Part shown: positions 5,269-7,619 of the stretch, piece by piece
How positions within the stretch are numbered: the stretch's first letter is position 1
Layout: every line of letters starts with the position of its first letter
DNA from: Actinobacteria bacterium ADurb.Bin346
GTDB taxonomy: Bacteria > Actinomycetota > Humimicrobiia > Humimicrobiales > Humimicrobiaceae
Length of the DNA stretch: 7,619 bases
Assembly (NCBI GenBank): GCA_002068775.1
Contig: MWAX01000082.1
Location: 1-7,619, forward strand
Reading direction: 5' to 3'
Notes under the pieces: generated by a model
The model's database searches: none
Seen by the model: only the letters and a program-made list of their open reading frames with translations
Told to the model about the DNA's origin: nothing
Program-made: the position numbers and the translations under genes

Positions 5269-5297
5269 AATATAATGAACTATGGTTCATATGTCAA
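5269..5297 (-). promoter_or_regulatory. Sigma-70-type promoter for the DUF5320 gene
   Basis: On the minus strand TTGACA (5297-5292) is followed by a 17-bp spacer and TATATT (5274-5269). The -35 is perfect, the spacer ideal and the -10 differs from TATAAT at one base. An A/T-rich stretch at about 5298-5320 could act as an UP element. The predicted start is near 5262. Confidence 0.8.
5272..5289 (-). promoter_or_regulatory. Operator copy 1, within the promoter spacer
   Basis: This is the second exact 18-bp copy; its palindrome is 5276-5289. It fills nearly the whole 17-bp spacer between the -35 and -10 hexamers. The two copies repeat at 26 bp, about two and a half helical turns. The regulator is not identifiable from this window; a TetR- or MarR-type dimer is plausible by site shape only. 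Confidence 0.7.
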
Positions 5298-5393
5298 GTA
5301 AAATTTTAAAAATCTTTCTTAAACCGGAATGTTTTTGCACGCAATCCAATTATGCTTGTCACCGGCCAGTCTCTCCACCTCTCTCTTTCCCTC

Positions 5394-5421
5394 TTGACAA
5401 AAAGACAATATATAATATAAT
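5394..5421 (+). promoter_or_regulatory. Distal promoter for lon
   Basis: TTGACA (5394-5399) and TATAAT (5416-5421) are both perfect hexamers with a 16-bp spacer. An overlapping TATAAT at 5411-5416 is too close to the -35. The leader would be about 135 nt. No CIRCE inverted repeat or CtsR-type heptamer repeat was seen nearby. Confidence 0.7.
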
Positions 5422-5499
5422 TACTAAATAATTTTTCACTTTAAATGAAAACATATTTTACTTAATAATATAAAATTTTTAGTTTTTTTTATTAAAATA

Positions 5500-5508
5500 T
5501 GATATAAT
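5500..5508 (+). promoter_or_regulatory. Proximal extended -10 promoter for lon
   Basis: TGATATAAT is a perfect extended -10 (TGN followed by TATAAT), ending 55 nt before the lon ATG. The -35 region holds only a T-rich stretch, which an extended -10 can tolerate. In such AT-rich DNA it could arise by chance. Confidence 0.45.
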
Positions 5509-5563
5509 AATTGATGTGAAGATGCTGAAAAATTAAATTATTTTACGGGAGTTGATATATAAA

Positions 5564-7619
5564 ATGACAGAAGAAAACAAGATAAACGAGCCTGAGGCAA
5601 TAATGAAAATACCACAGGAGCTGCCTTTGCTTGCATTGAAAAACAGCGTTGTTTTCCCTTTCCTCTCAACACCTCTTGTTGTGGGAAGGAAAAAATCTGT
5701 TGAAGCAATAAATAATGCTTCAAGGGAGCATAAGATCATAGTTGTTGTTGCCCAGAAGTTTGAAGGAAAAGAATTAATAGAAAAAGAAGATCTGTATGAA
5801 GTCGGGACTGCATGTGCAATCAAACAGGTTGTAAATATTTCCAATGATGAGCTGAAATGTGTTGTGGAAGGCATCTGCAGGGTAAAAATAAAGTACTTCA
5901 CACAGACTGAACCCTATTTCAGGGTTTCAACTGAAGTAATCGAAGATGAGAATTTCACGACAAATGAGGAGATTGAAAATTTAAATACCACTATACGCAT
6001 GCAGGTGGAGAAATTTATCCAGCTCGGAATCCCTCTCCCCACTGCTTTTGTTGTGGCAGCTACAAATATCTCAAAACCGGAGGTCCAGGCTGACCTGTTT
6101 GCTTCATACTTGTTGTCTGAAGCCAGCCAGAAACAGGCAATACTTGAAGAAACAGTGATTGAAAAAAGACTAAAAAAACTCACTGACTTTCTTGCAGAAG
6201 AGCTGCGCAAGTTTGAGGTTCAGTCACAGATAAGAGATAAGGTCCAGAAAGAAGTCGGCAAGACCCAGCGTGAATATTATCTGAGGCAGCAGTTAAAAGC
6301 CATAAAAGAAGAGCTCGGTGAAGCAGATGAATCCTTTGAGCTTATCAATGAGCTTGAAAAGAAGCTTGATAACAAGAAATTGCCTAAAGAAGCACTTGAA
6401 AAAGTCCGGAAGGAACTTAAAAGGCTCGAAAGCATGAATTCCATGTCGCCTGAGTATTCTTACATCAGAACATACATTGACTGGATGCTGGAAGTGCCCT
6501 GGTCTGAAAAAACAAAGGATGTTTTAGATATCAGCAAGGCAAAAAAGATTCTTGACAATGATCATTATGATCTTGAAAAAGTAAAGGAGCATATCCTTGA
6601 CTACCTTGCAGTCAGAAAACTGAAAGGTAAAAGCACAAAGGGGCCTATCCTCTGCTTTGTCGGTCCTCCAGGTGTGGGCAAGACATCGCTTGGCCAGTCG
6701 ATTGCAAAAGCCATGGGCAGAAAATTCATCAGGATGTCCATTGGCGGCATAAGAGATGAAGCTGAAATAAGAGGCCACAGGCGGACATATGTCGGTGCGC
6801 TTCCCGGAAGGATAATCCAGGGGCTGTCACAGGCAAAGACAAACAACCCTGTGTTCATGCTTGATGAAGTGGATAAAGTCGGCGCAGATTTCAGGGGTGA
6901 CCCGTCTTCTGCATTGCTTGAAGTGCTGGATCCTGAGCAGAATAACTCATTCAGGGACCATTACCTTGAAGTTCCTTATGATCTTTCAAATGTGATGTTT
7001 ATAACAACAGCAAACATTCTGGACACCATACATCCTGCGCTCCGCGACAGAATGGAGATAATAGAGATACCCGGTTACAGCTCCGAAGAAAAGGTTCACA
7101 TTGCAGAGAAATTTTTAATACCAAAACAGGTAAAGGAGCAGGGCATAGAAAAATATGATGTCAGGTTCAGCAAAGATGCTGTGCTTCTTTTAATTGAGGA
7201 ATACACAAGAGAAGCAGGTGTAAGAAACCTTGAAAGGGAGATCGGCAATATATGCAAGAAAGTGGCGCGTGAAATACTTGAGCATAAGAAACACCCGAAG
7301 CTTATAACTAAAAACAGGGTTTCCGTATATCTTGGAGTATCAAAAATATCTCCAAGCGAAATCGAAGACCAGAACAAAGTCGGTGTTGCAACAGGACTCG
7401 CATACACTACTGTCGGCGGCGATATAATACTTATTGAAGCAACCCACTATAAGGGCAGCGGCAAGCTGACTCTTACAGGCAGCCTTGGTGAAGTGATGCA
7501 GGAATCTGCGAAAGCTGCAATAAGTTATGTGCATTCAAAGGCGCGGGAATTCGGTATAAGCGACCAGATATTCAATAAATCTGATATACACATCCATGTG
7601 CCTGCAGGCGCTGTACCAA
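5564..7619 (+). CDS. lon: ATP-dependent protease Lon, 3' end cut by the window
   Basis: The window holds 685 codons of a LonA-type AAA+ serine protease, a cytoplasmic homohexamer that unfolds and degrades damaged and regulatory proteins. The substrate-binding LON domain starts at LPLLALKNSVVFP (20-32). A helical region with QREYYLRQQLKAIKEELGE follows. The ATPase has Walker A GPPGVGKTS (367-375), Walker B VFMLDEVDK (430-438), sensor-1 N484 in FITTAN and an arginine-finger candidate R496 in LRDRMEII. The protease domain begins near 605 (VGVATGLAYT) and includes LTLTGSLGEVMQES. The sequence stops after HVPAGAVP. By comparison with E. coli Lon (HVPEGATPKDGPSAG), the catalytic Ser should be about five residues further, near 690, so both catalytic residues lie outside the window. 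The start ATG follows GGGAG at 5547-5551 with 12 nt spacing. An in-frame TTG at 5552 abuts that site and is less likely. Confidence 0.97.
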   Translation, partial: MTEENKINEPEAIMKIPQELPLLALKNSVVFPFLSTPLVVGRKKSVEAINNASREHKIIVVVAQKFEGKELIEKEDLYEVGTACAIKQVVNISNDELKCVVEGICRVKIKYFTQTEPYFRVSTEVIEDENFTTNEEIENLNTTIRMQVEKFIQLGIPLPTAFVVAATNISKPEVQADLFASYLLSEASQKQAILEETVIEKRLKKLTDFLAEELRKFEVQSQIRDKVQKEVGKTQREYYLRQQLKAIKEELGEADESFELINELEKKLDNKKLPKEALEKVRKELKRLESMNSMSPEYSYIRTYIDWMLEVPWSEKTKDVLDISKAKKILDNDHYDLEKVKEHILDYLAVRKLKGKSTKGPILCFVGPPGVGKTSLGQSIAKAMGRKFIRMSIGGIRDEAEIRGHRRTYVGALPGRIIQGLSQAKTNNPVFMLDEVDKVGADFRGDPSSALLEVLDPEQNNSFRDHYLEVPYDLSNVMFITTANILDTIHPALRDRMEIIEIPGYSSEEKVHIAEKFLIPKQVKEQGIEKYDVRFSKDAVLLLIEEYTREAGVRNLEREIGNICKKVAREILEHKKHPKLITKNRVSVYLGVSKISPSEIEDQNKVGVATGLAYTTVGGDIILIEATHYKGSGKLTLTGSLGEVMQESAKAAISYVHSKAREFGISDQIFNKSDIHIHVPAGAVP

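Larger units (their letters stand above)
5101..5563. other. 463-bp divergent regulatory region without a gene
   Basis: This interval separates the leftward DUF5320 unit from rightward lon. It contains the DUF5320 leader, promoter and two operators, a pyrimidine tract at 5370-5393, the distal lon promoter and a very AT-rich stretch from 5400 to 5545 with an extended -10. The longest plus-strand reading frames from the ATGs at 5331 and 5352 are about 22 codons with no ribosome site, so no gene is called. No RNA gene was recognised. Confidence 0.7.

Noticed and set aside
5533..5901. 122-codon minus-strand frame opposite the start of lon, and further antisense frames at 5914-6210, 6524-6858 and 7096-7534
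   Set aside because: All lie antisense to well-supported lon coding sequence and show Ser/Phe-rich shadow composition with no family features.

Overview
The window comes from a low-GC, probably anaerobic bacterium. The lineage cannot be fixed from this sequence. The bacterial LonA-type protease, sigma-70-like promoters and strong AGGAGG ribosome sites point to Bacteria. The MinD-with-ferredoxin, NifX-like, DUF134 and DUF5320 families are typical of anaerobes such as Clostridia and other deep-branching anaerobic groups.

Layout. Positions 1-5300 are transcribed leftward. In transcription order they hold: (i) a single-gene unit encoding a Gly/Pro/aromatic-rich DUF5320 protein (5098-4688), with a near-consensus promoter carrying two identical palindromic operators, a leader of about 160 nt and a perfect 17-bp inverted-repeat terminator (4621-4678); (ii) a run of six genes: a metallo-beta-lactamase-fold hydrolase (4520-3633), a radical SAM protein (3497-2496), a NifX-like cofactor-binding protein (2478-2092), a small Gly-rich zinc-ribbon protein (1958-1740), a DUF134/NifX-like fusion (1736-891) and a MinD-like ATPase with an inserted ferredoxin domain (852-7). 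A divergent lon gene begins at 5564 on the plus strand and is cut by the window edge just before its catalytic serine. The 5101-5563 interval is a shared regulatory region for DUF5320 and lon.

How the genes may work together. No nitrogenase structural gene is present. The leftward genes form a set often seen together in anaerobes: two NifX-like proteins (a fold that binds Fe-S or Fe-Mo clusters in nitrogen fixers), a deviant Walker ATPase with a ferredoxin insert, a radical SAM enzyme and a putative metal-dependent hydrolase. A nitrogenase-independent Fe-S or metal-cofactor assembly, carrier or sensing role is a reasonable inference but is not proven. Lon looks like an unrelated housekeeping neighbour.

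Most interesting points: the promoter with paired operators; the ferredoxin insert whose substitutions remove the ligands of one [4Fe-4S] cluster while keeping all four of the other; the DUF134/NifX fusion with an intact ribosome site and ATG inside its linker; an 18-nt-period tandem repeat filling a gene gap right up to the next ribosome site; and a shared N-terminal signature in two otherwise different Gly-rich proteins.
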